Assembly (NCBI GenBank): GCA_036850595.1
Contig: CM072162.1
Coordinates: 23,589,239 to 23,653,238, forward strand
From: Rhyacichthys aspro
Taxonomy: Eukaryota; Chordata; Actinopteri; Gobiiformes; Rhyacichthyidae
Direction: 5' to 3'
Length of the DNA: 64,000 bases
The notes under the pieces were generated by a model. That model ran no database searches and was not told the DNA's origin. It saw only the letters and a program-made list of their open reading frames with translations. Both the position numbers and the translations under genes were made by a program. This document shows, one piece after another, positions 62,701-64,000 of the stretch (the stretch's first letter is position 1; every line of letters starts with the position of its first letter).

Positions 62701-64000
62701 ACAGCTTTAATCAAGTTTATTCTCTTGCTACTGAACTAAACAGGTCATTTAAATGTCTTGTTCTTATTGTCATTTGGATTGTTTTATTTAATGCCAATAA
62801 TAACATAATATTAGCATGTCAATAACAGACTCAGGGGTAGTTTGAATGAGAAAGACCTGTAAACCTCTGACACAGGGCTTTAGTTTGCTCTGGTACCTGT
62901 CCTGAGGGAAGATGAGCAGCTGTTCAGAGTTGTACAGCTCCTGCAGGACGTTGGAGAGGAACTGGCCCCACCAGCGCTCGCCTCCACAGAGCTGCACCAA
63001 CAGGAGCCCAGCGTGGAGCCGGATCTTCGGAGTCCCACTGATGCACAGGTGTTTGAACAGCTCCTCACAGGCGTCGGCGTGGAACGTGCTCTGGAGAACT
63101 GAGGGAACGGAGTGACCTGGGAACACGACAGATCAGAGACATCAGGAGACATCAGGAGACATCAGGAGACATCTCGGGCCGCTCCGTACATCAAGGACAG
63201 TAAGAAACAAAGAGAAATATCAATGCTCCAAGCACAAGTGATGATAGTGAGTGTCTTTTATTTACAGCAGGAAATATTATAGATGAGAAAATGATCAAAC
63301 TTTCTCCCAAAAATACAGAGATGCTCATATTCTTGAAGAAAAACCTGAAATGAATGCTAAATCAGTTTTAGAAGTCTATATTCCATTTGCTTTTATGGTT
63401 TATATCGCGCTCCAGTTTGTGCCTGTTATTTGTTTCTTAATTTAAACTTCAGTTGTTGTTTTTGTGGCATTTTGTTTCTGTAGTTATTCTGAGCAAAACG
63501 TTCTGTTCTTCAAAAAGTAAATAAAGGAAAGAAAACATTCAGTCTATAACCATTAATATTTATAACAAGCTTCTGTGTTTTAGGAATAGTACATTTATAT
63601 GTGTATTATCAGCATGTATGTATTAACACTACTCCACTGTTTCAGACTAAGCCCTGTACCGTTGTTGGAGTGCAGCAGACTGAGCAGCGTGTCCAGCAGG
63701 TATCGTATGATGGTGCGGAGCTGCTCTGTGGACGAGTTCTGGACCATCTCGTGAGCGCTGGGGTTCTCAGACTCCGACAGGACTTTACGACTGGCTCCGA
63801 GCGACACCCGCAGCCTCTGCACCGCGTGATGGGACAGGTTCAGCTGGAGCTGCAGCTGGATACAGTCCTGGTACGCAGAGAAAACACGCTGGTCCTCCTC
63901 CACCACTTTGTCGGGTTTACGCAGGAAGTACTGAGCGTTGTTGGCGCTGTTTAAAGGAGGAAGGTCTATGTTCTGCAGCAGGGTCTCCAGGCGATGGCAG
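2574..64000 (-). CDS. birc6: birc6 (BRUCE/Apollon), giant IAP-family E2/E3 ubiquitin ligase; 41 exons, both ends off window
   Basis: Seen: 41 minus-strand exons, each bounded by AG acceptor and GT donor, join without any frame break into 2,741 codons. Many blocks match vertebrate BIRC6 nearly word for word as I recall it, for example CHRLETLLQNIDLPP, TDFNRGDISWGGAWAQYSL, YWAKGTGFGTGSTASGWDVE and FVRCDEERLDIMK. By comparison with the ~4,850-residue human protein this is roughly residues 1,830 to 4,570, an estimate. Known: BIRC6 is a ~530 kDa antiparallel dimer that binds and ubiquitinates caspases, SMAC, HTRA2 and LC3, using UBA6 as E1. The part here is the helical scaffold, a beta-sandwich region (residues encoded at 50687-51512) and probably the ubiquitin-like insertion (42226-43486). 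The BIR domain would be to the right of the window and the catalytic UBC domain to the left. Low-complexity runs (Ser, His, Glu) occur only in variable loops. No stop or frameshift was found. Confidence 0.97.
2813..2988 (-). repeat. Dispersed repeat family, copy 1 (reversed)
   Basis: Complement of the left part of the family (TTGAATTGACAGTATTTATC to CCAAGGTTTTCTGTT), about 20 bp from the acceptor of birc6 exon 41. Confidence 0.85.
3772..3792 (+). repeat. Poly(T), 21 bases
   Basis: Uninterrupted T run in the intron between exons 40 and 41. Confidence 0.95.
3964..4074 (-). CDS. birc6: birc6 exon 40 in window
   Basis: Acceptor TTTCAG, donor CG|GTGAGT. Encodes ERKLVESSRKASSRPKPLSI and SLEEKYVAAMKKLQF. 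Follows a 16.9 kb intron. Confidence 0.95.
4075..5506 (-). other. birc6 intron, left part of the 16.9 kb intron
   Basis: Contains the MITE at 4632-4890 and, at 5260-5465, a CpG-rich unique block (CTCCGCCGCGTGATGAGCGA) immediately before array A. No exon seen. Confidence 0.8.
4632..4890. mobile_element. MITE (non-autonomous DNA transposon), 259 bp
   Basis: Perfect 19-bp terminal inverted repeats: AACACTTTATAATAACTCA at 4632-4650 and its complement at 4872-4890. The interior is AT-rich with no coding capacity. The size and ends fit a miniature inverted-repeat element common in fish. The target-site duplication is unclear, so the superfamily is not assigned. Confidence 0.85.
5507..6137 (+). repeat. 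11-bp minisatellite, array A
   Basis: About 57 units of AAACCAGG(T/A)CT, with a few AGCTCTAACCC variants at the left end. One base per unit switches between T and A. It precedes coiled-coil copy 1. Confidence 0.93.
6163..6345 (+). promoter_or_regulatory. Promoter-like region of coiled-coil gene copy 1
   Basis: Three ~40-bp repeats each hold a GC box (GTGGGCGGAGCC) and the palindrome GTCTCCATGGAGAC. After them come a perfect 20-bp palindrome AACTTTAAAGCTTTAAAGTT (6300-6319) and a CRE/ATF-like TGATGTCATCA (6331-6341), about 150 bp before the ATG. No clear TATA box. This suggests a genuine polymerase II promoter travelling with the gene. Confidence 0.6.
6488..7480 (+). CDS. Intronless coiled-coil protein gene, copy 1 of 3 (330 aa, unrecognised)
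   Basis: I do not recognise the family. Seen: one open frame, ATG in strong context (AAAATGG). The N-terminus (1-35) contains GTGLPPSYAIHIPLR. A basic Arg/Ser segment follows at 36-65 (RSSRRRSRSPPDPF). A long coiled coil spans about 75-265, with heptads such as LLQRVDQLTELVTRMETTL and VKQLETQERHLDVTL. The tail is Ser/Asn/Thr-rich and ends VEEYQLPEGFVLPQ. No membrane segment, signal peptide or enzyme motif is visible. It lies antisense in a birc6 intron with its own promoter-like region (6163-6345) and AATAAA signals near 8100 and 8218. The three copies are identical in coding sequence, so they were duplicated or homogenised very recently. It could be a retrogene of a coiled-coil host gene or part of a mobile element. 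No transposase, reverse transcriptase or target-site duplication is seen. Confidence 0.75.
   Translation: MDRPTRTRYVITGTGLPPSYAIHIPLRTQGNVVARSSRRRSRSPPDPFWDDDYERSRRQRRSQVSPEQEPSSSLHLLQRVDQLTELVTRMETTLAENKSSQDQKVRELEAVIKTQNDTIVQLRDHSCRLEEMFLNLKTYVDGSLQQFHRATGKEFEKVNERQKMQAARVEQMELEVGRSIQTQEQEINTMYDRVKQLETQERHLDVTLSEQDKTLSELQTKVRAQVNPANHLVQDVRDIRDKCEKTSKTVTENHRDIKKLDQDIEMIVCRLYEAFPGTFRGPEEQQASTSTNNATSNAPSKCEKEKTERKMYFHCSVEEYQLPEGFVLPQ
7641..7940. repeat. ~300 bp imperfect inverted repeat (hairpin) in 3' region of copy 1
   Basis: The arms fold about a short centre at 7780-7790. The inner stem is 16 perfect pairs (GTGTATCTTCTCAGTT with its complement at 7791-7806). Outward pairing resumes with GTTGTGGAGAGCTGTG, TTAAAGTGTGAGATTT, GTGATTTAAACAA and GAAGTCCATGTGTTT against the right arm. 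If transcribed with the gene it would form a long hairpin RNA before the AATAAA signals. Confidence 0.88.
8470..8645 (+). repeat. 32-bp repeat, five copies (unit 1)
   Basis: Copies of CCAGGTAAAACCTGCCACAG followed by ACCGGGTTGGGT. The first half is itself a short palindrome around AGGTAAAACCT. It marks the switch from gene 3' region to 11-bp array. Confidence 0.9.
8645..11050 (+). repeat. 11-bp minisatellite, array B (2.4 kb)
   Basis: About 215 units of AAACCAGG(T/A)CT. From about 10,090 to 11,040 single-base insertions and odd units (for example AAAACCAGGCCT and AACCGTGGGTCT) become frequent, unlike the rest. Confidence 0.94.
11078..11282 (+). promoter_or_regulatory. Promoter-like region of coiled-coil gene copy 2 (irregular)
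   Basis: Same elements as at 6163-6345, but the 40-bp repeats are broken by insertions and missing bases (for example GTGGCGGATTGCC and GGGCGTGAGCC). The 20-bp palindrome and the CRE-like site are intact. Confidence 0.55.
11425..12417 (+). CDS. Intronless coiled-coil protein gene, copy 2 of 3
   Basis: Encodes the same 330 residues as the copy at 6488-7480, and all overlapping reading frames also match, so the coding DNA is identical. It starts 4,937 bp after copy 1. The coding part is intact, but its upstream GC-box repeats carry many small insertions and substitutions compared with copies 1 and 3. Confidence 0.75.
   Translation: MDRPTRTRYVITGTGLPPSYAIHIPLRTQGNVVARSSRRRSRSPPDPFWDDDYERSRRQRRSQVSPEQEPSSSLHLLQRVDQLTELVTRMETTLAENKSSQDQKVRELEAVIKTQNDTIVQLRDHSCRLEEMFLNLKTYVDGSLQQFHRATGKEFEKVNERQKMQAARVEQMELEVGRSIQTQEQEINTMYDRVKQLETQERHLDVTLSEQDKTLSELQTKVRAQVNPANHLVQDVRDIRDKCEKTSKTVTENHRDIKKLDQDIEMIVCRLYEAFPGTFRGPEEQQASTSTNNATSNAPSKCEKEKTERKMYFHCSVEEYQLPEGFVLPQ
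12578..12877. repeat. ~300 bp inverted repeat, copy 2
   Basis: Same sequence as 7641-7940, shifted by 4,937 bp. The inner 16-bp stem is at 12701-12716 and 12728-12743. Confidence 0.88.
13415..13585 (+). repeat. 32-bp repeat, five copies (unit 2)
   Basis: Same repeat as at 8470-8645, with a different order of CCAGG and CCGGG variants. Confidence 0.9.
13585..16050 (+). repeat. 11-bp minisatellite, array C (2.5 kb)
   Basis: About 220 units of AAACCAGG(T/A)CT, more regular than array B. Rare variants include CCAGTACT and AAAACAGGTCT. Confidence 0.94.
16076..16263 (+). promoter_or_regulatory. Promoter-like region of coiled-coil gene copy 3
   Basis: Four GC boxes (GTGGGCGGAGCC) in 40-bp repeats, then the 20-bp TTTAAAGCTTTAAA palindrome and TGATGTCATCA. 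Confidence 0.6.
16406..17398 (+). CDS. Intronless coiled-coil protein gene, copy 3 of 3
   Basis: Encodes the same 330 residues as the other two copies and starts 4,981 bp after copy 2. Its upstream region is the cleanest, with three to four regular 40-bp GC-box repeats. One 3' base change (A to C near 18346) separates it from the other copies, so the unit is not merely an assembly echo of one read. Confidence 0.75.
   Translation: MDRPTRTRYVITGTGLPPSYAIHIPLRTQGNVVARSSRRRSRSPPDPFWDDDYERSRRQRRSQVSPEQEPSSSLHLLQRVDQLTELVTRMETTLAENKSSQDQKVRELEAVIKTQNDTIVQLRDHSCRLEEMFLNLKTYVDGSLQQFHRATGKEFEKVNERQKMQAARVEQMELEVGRSIQTQEQEINTMYDRVKQLETQERHLDVTLSEQDKTLSELQTKVRAQVNPANHLVQDVRDIRDKCEKTSKTVTENHRDIKKLDQDIEMIVCRLYEAFPGTFRGPEEQQASTSTNNATSNAPSKCEKEKTERKMYFHCSVEEYQLPEGFVLPQ
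17559..17858. repeat. ~300 bp inverted repeat, copy 3
   Basis: Same sequence as the hairpins of copies 1 and 2, placed 4,981 bp after copy 2. Confidence 0.88.
18395..18498 (+). repeat. 32-bp repeat, three copies (unit 3)
   Basis: Same repeat as at 8470-8645, reduced to three copies. Confidence 0.9.
18497..18766 (+). repeat. 11-bp minisatellite, array D (right end of block)
   Basis: About 24 units, the first half degenerate, ending where unique sequence resumes (CTGTCAGGAGTGTCCTG). Confidence 0.9.
18767..19727 (-). other. birc6 intron, unique sequence right of the triplicated block
   Basis: Single-copy-looking sequence without a recognisable exon. It contains GCTGTGGTGCATTCACTGAC at about 18905, which also occurs near 60128, so a small dispersed repeat may be present. 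Confidence 0.75.
19728..20947 (+). repeat. 18-20 bp minisatellite abutting a birc6 splice donor
   Basis: About 60 units of GTGTGTGTCCTGACGGAG or GTGTGTCCCCAGACGGAG. The core CCTGACGGAGG equals the last coding bases of the adjacent exon (20957-20967, minus strand). A perfect 24-bp copy of the exon/intron junction (20944-20967) recurs at 20798-20821 and a two-mismatch copy at 20871-20894. Apparent Cys-rich reading frames here are artefacts of the period. Confidence 0.93.
20948..21093 (-). CDS. birc6: birc6 exon 39 in window, between two minisatellites
   Basis: Acceptor TCTCAG, donor AAG|GTACAC. Encodes KKDKTKGLVKADSSDPEPEG and LTLLVPDIQRTAEIVYAATT, ending SLRQANQ. The donor side touches a ~1.2 kb minisatellite. 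The acceptor is about 20 bp from a 10-copy array. Confidence 0.96.
21107..21485 (+). repeat. ~38-bp tandem repeat, ten copies
   Basis: Ten copies of CCCTCTCACTGACAGCAC, each followed by a variable (AC)n and AGTCTAATGTTCTA. The array starts about 20 bp from the acceptor of the 20948-21093 exon, so its minus-strand sequence probably supplies the branch point. Confidence 0.93.
22384..22605 (-). repeat. Dispersed repeat family, copy 2 (reversed)
   Basis: Complement of the right and middle parts of the family (CACTTCCTGATGTTC to CTCCTCGTTAAATG). A 27-base poly(A) follows at 22653-22679. Confidence 0.85.
22653..22679 (+). repeat. Poly(A), 27 bases
   Basis: Uninterrupted A run beside a dispersed repeat copy. 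It may be a retrotransposed tail or a slipped microsatellite. Confidence 0.95.
22872..23091 (-). CDS. birc6: birc6 exon 38 in window
   Basis: Acceptor TTCCAG, donor CAG|GTACGA. Encodes VLDMARHVPLYRALLELLRA, an acidic run (DEEEEEEEQSE) and LLAKMKTCVDTYTNRLR. Confidence 0.96.
24640..24860 (+). promoter_or_regulatory. Second CpG-rich block with a consensus plus-strand splice donor
   Basis: CpG-rich segment containing GAGCGAGCGCCGCGCTGACC and, at 24821-24827, CAG|GTGAGA, a good 5' splice site on the tunar strand. It could hold a first exon of the tunar transcript. Not demonstrable from sequence alone. Confidence 0.3.
25090..25380 (+). repeat. Dispersed repeat family, copy 3
   Basis: Holds the left and middle parts: CCTTGGACAATCACAAGCTC, AGCTGCAGATAAAGTGTATT and the ACGAGGAGGAGATAATTGTC core. 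Truncated after CACAGCTAAGCTAA. Confidence 0.85.
26010..26320 (+). promoter_or_regulatory. CpG-rich island, candidate tunar promoter or enhancer
   Basis: Dense CpG (about 30 in the densest 250 bp) in an otherwise AT-rich intron. It includes GGGGGCCGCCCG, GCGGCCGC and a homeobox-type CTGATTAATCG core. It is 7 kb upstream of the TUNAR exon on its strand. A CpG island inside an intron and far from birc6 exons is best explained as a promoter or developmental regulatory element. Strand assignment is inference. Confidence 0.45.
27629..27845 (+). repeat. Dispersed repeat family, copy 4
   Basis: Starts at TCAATCACGTAATG and runs to AACATCAGGAAGTGG. It holds the middle and right parts of the family. 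Confidence 0.85.
33077..33112 (+). promoter_or_regulatory. Upstream ORF (11 codons) ending 5 nt before the TUNAR start
   Basis: ATG at 33077 in a weak context (T at -3, T at +4) is followed by ten sense codons and TGA at 33110-33112. The TUNAR ATG begins at 33118. The close spacing would fit leaky scanning or reinitiation control. Only sequence evidence. Confidence 0.5.
33118..33267 (+). CDS. tunar: TUNAR/BNLN conserved transmembrane microprotein (49 aa)
   Basis: Seen: ATG in a strong context (ACCATGG), 49 codons, TGA at 33265-33267. The N-terminal half is charged (VKEEQEES, residues 16-23). The C-terminal half is one hydrophobic helix, from about residue 24 to 44, ending in VYIYTTL. Known: human TUNAR (48 aa) has the same design and a nearly identical C-terminus (LAMLGI.GT.LNL.VI.FVYIYTTL). 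It is an ER-membrane microprotein of neural and beta cells reported to act on SERCA and calcium handling. In zebrafish the orthologous transcript megamind (linc-birc6) lies in a birc6 intron, antisense, as here. Inference: this is the functional fish orthologue, because the C-terminal half is conserved while the N-terminus is free to vary. It starts 46 bp after a probable 3' splice site. Such a short ORF is usually missed and the locus annotated as lncRNA. Confidence 0.93.
   Translation: MGRTVLTLEDVRALEVKEEQEESILAMLGIVGTFLNLFVIVFVYIYTTL
33418..33700 (+). repeat. Diverged ~70-90 bp tandem repeat in the tunar 3' region
   Basis: Four spaced copies of GA(C)NAGAT(C/T)TGAGCAAAAAC begin near 33418, 33490, 33581 and 33651. 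Several are followed by TGATCAAGATTTTA-like sequence. They could be a repeated RNA protein-binding element or an old tandem duplication. Confidence 0.75.
35487..35865 (-). repeat. 11-bp minisatellite in reverse orientation
   Basis: About 34 units of AG(T/A)CCTGGTTT, the complement of the arrays at 5507-18766. It lies 24 bp after the last poly(A) signal of the tunar transcript. Confidence 0.93.
35935..36170 (+). repeat. Degenerate 21-bp minisatellite
   Basis: About ten units related to CTAAAACCTGTTCAAATCC, diverged. Confidence 0.8.
36575..37125 (+). repeat. 21-bp minisatellite array beside birc6 exon 37
   Basis: Units of CCAACTAAAACCTGTTAAAA type, with a higher-order pattern of about 75 bp that repeats AATAAAACCTTCTCAAAACC and CACTAGAACCTG. 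Confidence 0.9.
37151..37322 (-). CDS. birc6: birc6 exon 37 in window
   Basis: Acceptor GGGCAG, donor CAG|GTGAGA. Encodes VLASYINPAG and LLSQSCLIPAMSSYLRNDS. The following intron is 14 kb and hosts tunar on the other strand. Confidence 0.96.
37350..37765 (+). repeat. 21-bp minisatellite between birc6 exons 36 and 37
   Basis: About 20 units of AACTAAAACCTGTTCAAA. The 21-bp period keeps one minus frame open as a VLVGFEQ heptad repeat, which is not a gene. Confidence 0.92.
37825..37989 (-). CDS. birc6: birc6 exon 36 in window
   Basis: Acceptor TCCCAG, donor CAG|GTGAAG. Encodes TSEEQQLYWAKGTGFGTGST and QALTKQRLEEEHVTCLLQ, 55 whole codons and a diagnostic BIRC6 signature. Confidence 0.97.
38027..38335 (+). 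repeat. Intron-internal duplication, left copy
   Basis: Shares a long diverged match with 39268-39590, including TTTCCCAAT, ACTACTTCTTTTACTT, GGTTTATTTTCTTA and TTTTAAGGAGCTTTTGT. Both copies are in the same birc6 intron. Confidence 0.8.
38500..38645 (+). repeat. 21-bp minisatellite, short array
   Basis: About seven units of the CTAAAACCTGTTCAAATCC family. Confidence 0.88.
39010..39255 (+). repeat. 21-bp minisatellite, short array
   Basis: About twelve units of CAACTAAAACCTGTTCAAAT, again open in both strands because the period is seven codons. Confidence 0.9.
39268..39590 (+). repeat. Intron-internal duplication, right copy
   Basis: Partner of 38027-38335, in the same orientation about 1.24 kb away, with 21-bp minisatellite between them. 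Confidence 0.8.
39643..39860 (-). CDS. birc6: birc6 exon 35 in window
   Basis: Acceptor ACGTAG, donor GAG|GTACCT. Encodes HILQSPSANVLPTLPFHVLR and LLRRMALEIGAIHLILACLS. Confidence 0.95.
39975..40185 (+). repeat. Second dispersed repeat, copy A
   Basis: Shares GCCATTGACTCTCATTCAAA, TTAAAACTGGCATTTAA and ATAATGGCATT with 53345-53705. Confidence 0.7.
40258..40597 (-). CDS. birc6: birc6 exon 34 in window, with Ser-run expansion
   Basis: Acceptor CCTCAG, donor GAA|GTGAGT. Encodes DSDQFEWVTIEQSGELVYEA and EPPPINKQQSQ, then an uninterrupted run of about ten Ser, then VQTMSPIPAHSLAAFGLFLR. Human BIRC6 lacks the Ser run, as I recall it. It sits in an exposed linker and keeps the frame. Confidence 0.95.
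41287..41477 (-). CDS. birc6: birc6 exon 33 in window
   Basis: Acceptor TCCCAG, donor CAG|GTCATT. Encodes a variable acidic part (DVLNSCPEDEPMSAADELLD) and then SPLQVFAGMGGLALIAERLP and LYPDVIQQ. Confidence 0.95.
42226..42399 (-). CDS. birc6: birc6 exon 32 in window
   Basis: Acceptor TCTCAG, donor AAG|GTAAGA. Encodes PPEMTLAQLLTLLYDRKLPQ and INLTVKLGSKVISDPGLSKT. Confidence 0.96.
43112..43273 (-). CDS. birc6: birc6 exon 31 in window
   Basis: Acceptor GCTCAG, donor CAG|GTCGGC (weak). Encodes LKSQSKRALSTPPRPPSRRG and VPVFHLYHKLLPG. Likely part of the ubiquitin-like insertion described for BIRC6. That assignment is from general knowledge. Confidence 0.94.
43355..43486 (-). CDS. birc6: birc6 exon 30 in window (charged linker)
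   Basis: Acceptor CTTCAG, donor CAG|GTTCAC (weak). Encodes DTPSITAKLINEQKEDKE and KKNHEEKEKMKADNGFQDNY, a highly charged helix that leads into the likely ubiquitin-like region. Confidence 0.94.
44821..44950 (-). CDS. birc6: birc6 exon 29 in window
   Basis: Acceptor TTCACAG, donor CAG|GTCAGA. Encodes LYKGRINATSHMIQHPMYGA and LHLPISTTLAEVLDRVS. Confidence 0.96.
45985..46044 (+). repeat. 9-bp tandem repeat GAGTCCAGA
   Basis: Seven perfect copies in the intron between exons 28 and 29. Confidence 0.92.
46550..46693 (-). CDS. birc6: birc6 exon 28 in window
   Basis: Acceptor TCTCAG, donor CG|GTACGA. Encodes VLCELFQSAPQRGNVPV and SGNISGFIRRLFLQLMLEDE, 48 whole codons. Confidence 0.96.
47024..47876 (-). 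CDS. birc6: birc6 exon 27 in window (853 bp, longest)
   Basis: Acceptor CCGCAG, donor CAG|GTCTGA. Opens with LLYNWSMSLPCNIVLKKAVD and continues CSMCHIHPSYFSLLMSWMGI. The middle is variable, with a His run (RRHHHHHF) and Ser-rich loops. It then returns to APVLRFLTEVGNSHAMKDWL, NPLWTALLFLLCHS and FFLQCISCHPNNQRLMAQ. The loops show no stop or frameshift. Confidence 0.95.
47905..48185 (+). repeat. 21-bp minisatellite variant
   Basis: About fourteen units, many of the form AAAACAAACTAAAACCTGTG, in the intron before exon 27. Confidence 0.87.
48363..48581 (-). CDS. birc6: birc6 exon 26 in window
   Basis: Acceptor GTTCAG, donor CGA|GTCAGT. Encodes IQALLQWVHDSSRVAAHKL and LLMPSPSHLHCVAAILWHSY, ending ELFE. 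The donor was picked so that the next exon continues as LLYNWSMSLP. Confidence 0.94.
48765..48965 (+). repeat. 21-bp minisatellite, short array
   Basis: About nine units of the CTAAAACCTGTTCAAAAT type. Confidence 0.85.
49426..49534 (-). CDS. birc6: birc6 exon 25 in window
   Basis: Acceptor CTTCAG, donor CAG|GTACCA. Encodes LLFGRLNGLSSDSTIDILYQ and LGTTQDSGTKDR. Confidence 0.95.
49600..49945 (+). repeat. 21-bp minisatellite array
   Basis: About sixteen units of CCAACTAAAACCTGTTCAAA, moderately diverged. Confidence 0.88.
50052..50308 (-). CDS. birc6: birc6 exon 24 in window
   Basis: Acceptor CCCCAG, donor CGA|GTGAGT. Encodes IGWLRLLHHCLTHVSDLEAM, LMSPYCGMHSPNIEAVLVKI and LKLIDILLRNCAASGTDP. 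Confidence 0.96.
50558..50581 (+). repeat. Poly(A), 24 bases
   Basis: Uninterrupted A run in the intron between exons 23 and 24 (50309-50686). Nothing else notable in that intron. Confidence 0.95.
50687..50966 (-). CDS. birc6: birc6 exon 23 in window (beta-sandwich region, second part)
   Basis: Acceptor CCTCAG, donor CAG|GTACTG. Encodes CPSSVSVEISADGVNMLPLS, YIKIQLVKAEVASAVCLRLH and RDASTLGLSQIKLLGL. Confidence 0.96.
51312..51512 (-). CDS. birc6: birc6 exon 22 in window (beta-sandwich region, first part)
   Basis: Acceptor CTGCAG, donor CCA|GTGAGC. Encodes TITSSSPTAQPAEVLLQATP and FLPEEAWCDLTIHLPAAVLL. The alternating hydrophobic pattern suggests a beta-sandwich fold. That fold is inference. 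Confidence 0.95.
51843..52037 (-). CDS. birc6: birc6 exon 21 in window
   Basis: Acceptor TGTGCAG, donor TAG|GTTCGA (weak). Encodes VQLICNNMVTSTRAIVNTAR, SMVSTIMKFLDSGP and EPDNAEGLHNFAPLG. Confidence 0.95.
52640..52736 (-). CDS. birc6: birc6 exon 20 in window (97 bp)
   Basis: Acceptor CTCCAG, donor GG|GTACGG. Encodes GSLSTCQ, LSEPLLWFILRVLDT and ALKAFHDMG. Found by phase between its neighbours. Too short to stand out alone. Confidence 0.94.
52810..52985 (-). CDS. birc6: birc6 exon 19 in window
   Basis: Acceptor GTTTAG, donor CAG|GTGAGA. Encodes LHLTKHENFHGGLDAISVGD and ILTYMACGYMGRQ. Confidence 0.95.
53057..53216 (-). CDS. birc6: birc6 exon 18 in window
   Basis: Acceptor TTAAAG, donor CG|GTAAGA. 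Begins with a variable Ser/Gly-rich part, then DLVLANQQIMSQILSALGQC and SSAMAMIIG. Confidence 0.94.
53345..53705 (+). repeat. Second dispersed repeat, copy B
   Basis: Partner of 39975-40185, longer by internal AT-rich sequence that includes TTTCCATGGCAACCATTAAA. Confidence 0.7.
53811..54225 (-). CDS. birc6: birc6 exon 17 in window
   Basis: Acceptor TGGTCAG, donor AAG|GTACTA. Encodes GQGPLDAQVKLLEFTLEQNF, VHHYITCSDKVVSRSGSDSS and SVGARACFGGLFANIIRPGD, ending at VSDEEK. At 415 bp it is one of the longer exons. Confidence 0.96.
54830..54878 (+). repeat. 6-bp microsatellite TAGCAT/TAGTAT
   Basis: About eight hexamers, mixed A(G)CAT and AGTAT, just downstream of the exon 16 donor. Confidence 0.88.
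54890..55148 (-). CDS. birc6: birc6 exon 16 in window
   Basis: Acceptor CTCCAG, donor AG|GTACGG. Encodes FLSGTSPNGTSQHSSQVGP and HLSSTCPQVFSEFLLKL, ending MHILSTER. Confidence 0.95.
55260..55550 (+). repeat. 21-bp minisatellite array
   Basis: About fourteen units alternating CCAACTAAAACC and CCATCTAAAACC, ending about 30 bp before the donor of exon 15. Confidence 0.9.
55582..55692 (-). CDS. birc6: birc6 exon 15 in window
   Basis: Acceptor GTGTCAG, donor GCC|GTCAGT. Encodes SFLTVLAWYPNTSLRTWCLV and HSLTLMTNM. The donor choice is fixed by the reading phase of the next exon. Confidence 0.92.
55784..55910 (-). CDS. birc6: birc6 exon 14 in window
   Basis: Acceptor GTTTAG, donor AAG|GTCTGA. Encodes LESLLQLWLTLSLN and DIFLFNASRVPTIPLNQ. 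Confidence 0.94.
56398..56555 (-). CDS. birc6: birc6 exon 13 in window
   Basis: Acceptor TCTCAG, donor CAG|GTCTGG (weak). Encodes NQSSNGTDDSLL and PSSVPMLSSCFNKLFSMLQV. Confidence 0.94.
56626..56742 (-). CDS. birc6: birc6 exon 12 in window
   Basis: Acceptor TGTCAG, donor CG|GTACTC. Encodes ARLEVGLEQQAELMLKMM and ADSILQALTSSSTN. Confidence 0.94.
56905..57175 (+). repeat. 11-bp minisatellite next to exon 11
   Basis: About 24 units of AAACCAGG(T/A)CT, with AAGCCAAGACT variants, ending 40 bp from the exon 11 donor. Confidence 0.92.
57215..57368 (-). CDS. birc6: birc6 exon 11 in window
   Basis: Acceptor GTGTGCAG, donor G|GTAAAC. Encodes PISSTWYDYWGADYGSYGYN and LSVSVSQ. A minisatellite lies about 20 bp from the acceptor (57388 onward) and another flanks the donor side. 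Confidence 0.95.
57388..57965 (+). repeat. ~18-bp minisatellite made of splice-donor-like units
   Basis: About 32 units of GGACAGGTGAGTACAGG and GAACAGGTGAGGGTATAA. On the plus strand nearly every unit contains CAGGTGAG, a near-perfect 5' splice site. On the birc6 strand the array is a pyrimidine-rich tract leading to the exon 11 acceptor. Confidence 0.93.
58187..58320 (-). CDS. birc6: birc6 exon 10 in window
   Basis: Acceptor CCAAAG, donor AAG|GTAAGT. Encodes APPLSSLEKDKDIDF and LMDVDIDPLDIDLEKDPLAA, an acidic block essentially identical to mammalian BIRC6. Confidence 0.95.
58575..58640 (+). repeat. 21-bp minisatellite, three units
   Basis: Three units of CTAAAACCTGTTTAAATC. Confidence 0.8.
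59031..59210 (-). CDS. birc6: birc6 exon 9 in window (acidic variable linker)
   Basis: Acceptor CTGCAG, donor G|GTACAG. Encodes an acidic, Ser/Pro-rich linker (for example GELMSPVSLDVMEDVSGPEE) that aligns only loosely with the human linker but lies at the same place and phase. Confidence 0.9.
59285..59518 (+). repeat. 21-bp minisatellite array
   Basis: About eleven units of CAACTAAAACCTGTTCAAAT. It runs directly into the dispersed repeat at 59520. Confidence 0.9.
59520..59800 (+). repeat. Dispersed repeat family, copy 5
   Basis: Contains TTCAATCACGTAATGTTTAA, GACGCTGAAGTCACAGCTAA and AATAAAAGAGAAGCAGGAGA, shared with copies at 2813, 22384, 25090 and 27629. Likely an unclassified non-autonomous mobile element. 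Confidence 0.85.
59841..60024 (-). CDS. birc6: birc6 exon 8 in window
   Basis: Acceptor CCTTCAG, donor G|GTAACA. Encodes VLARIANATRPTIHLCE and TDFNRGDISWGGAWAQYSL, one of the most conserved BIRC6 stretches, ending LQDILAG. Confidence 0.96.
60750..60965 (-). CDS. birc6: birc6 exon 7 in window
   Basis: Acceptor TGTGCAG, donor AAG|GTTTCA (weak). Encodes HFKDLIRLRRTAEW, LPFTLSHERCISVVQKLALF and MDFTCHADLLLFVCK, 72 whole codons. Confidence 0.95.
61077..61208 (-). CDS. birc6: birc6 exon 6 in window (coiled-coil segment)
   Basis: Acceptor TTTTGCAG, donor AAG|GTCCGT. Encodes QLNLLKAKQKALVEQ and YKLLVEQAKLKQATSK, a charged helix. In phase at both ends (44 codons). The donor has C at position +3. Confidence 0.94.
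61916..62043 (-). CDS. birc6: birc6 exon 5 in window
   Basis: Acceptor CTGCAG, donor CAG|GTAAAC. Encodes QWSFINNSLQ and SSKGSSSLDRLYSRKIRKQL, ending on a complete codon at HHKQ. Confidence 0.95.
62109..62246 (-). CDS. birc6: birc6 exon 4 in window
   Basis: Acceptor CCTCAG, donor G|GTACGG. Encodes VLDIPMISWVVMLVSRLLDY followed by a charged, fish-variable tail (KHMGGKERERSCTG) where the human protein has a shorter loop. Confidence 0.93.
62320..62459 (-). CDS. birc6: birc6 exon 3 in window
   Basis: Acceptor TTTTCCAG, donor G|GTGAGG. Encodes VFMLLSCIGQRSLSNSG and LLNLLDSLLSPLQ. The C-terminal part (QQPTPSAFQRRTEG) is less conserved. Confidence 0.95.
62897..63116 (-). CDS. birc6: birc6 exon 2 in window
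   Basis: Acceptor CCCAG, donor AG|GTACCA. Encodes HSVPSVLQSTFHADACEELF and CGGERWWGQFL, helical-repeat scaffold typical of BIRC6. Starts by completing the Gly codon of the previous exon and ends two bases into an Arg codon. Confidence 0.95.
63660..64000 (-). CDS. birc6: birc6 exon 1 in window (5' end cut by window edge)
   Basis: Reads from CHRLETLLQNIDLPP through EDQRVFSAYQDCIQLQLQL to LLHSNN. The donor is G|GTACAG and the last codon is split after one base. The exon continues beyond 64000, so its acceptor is not visible. Confidence 0.95.
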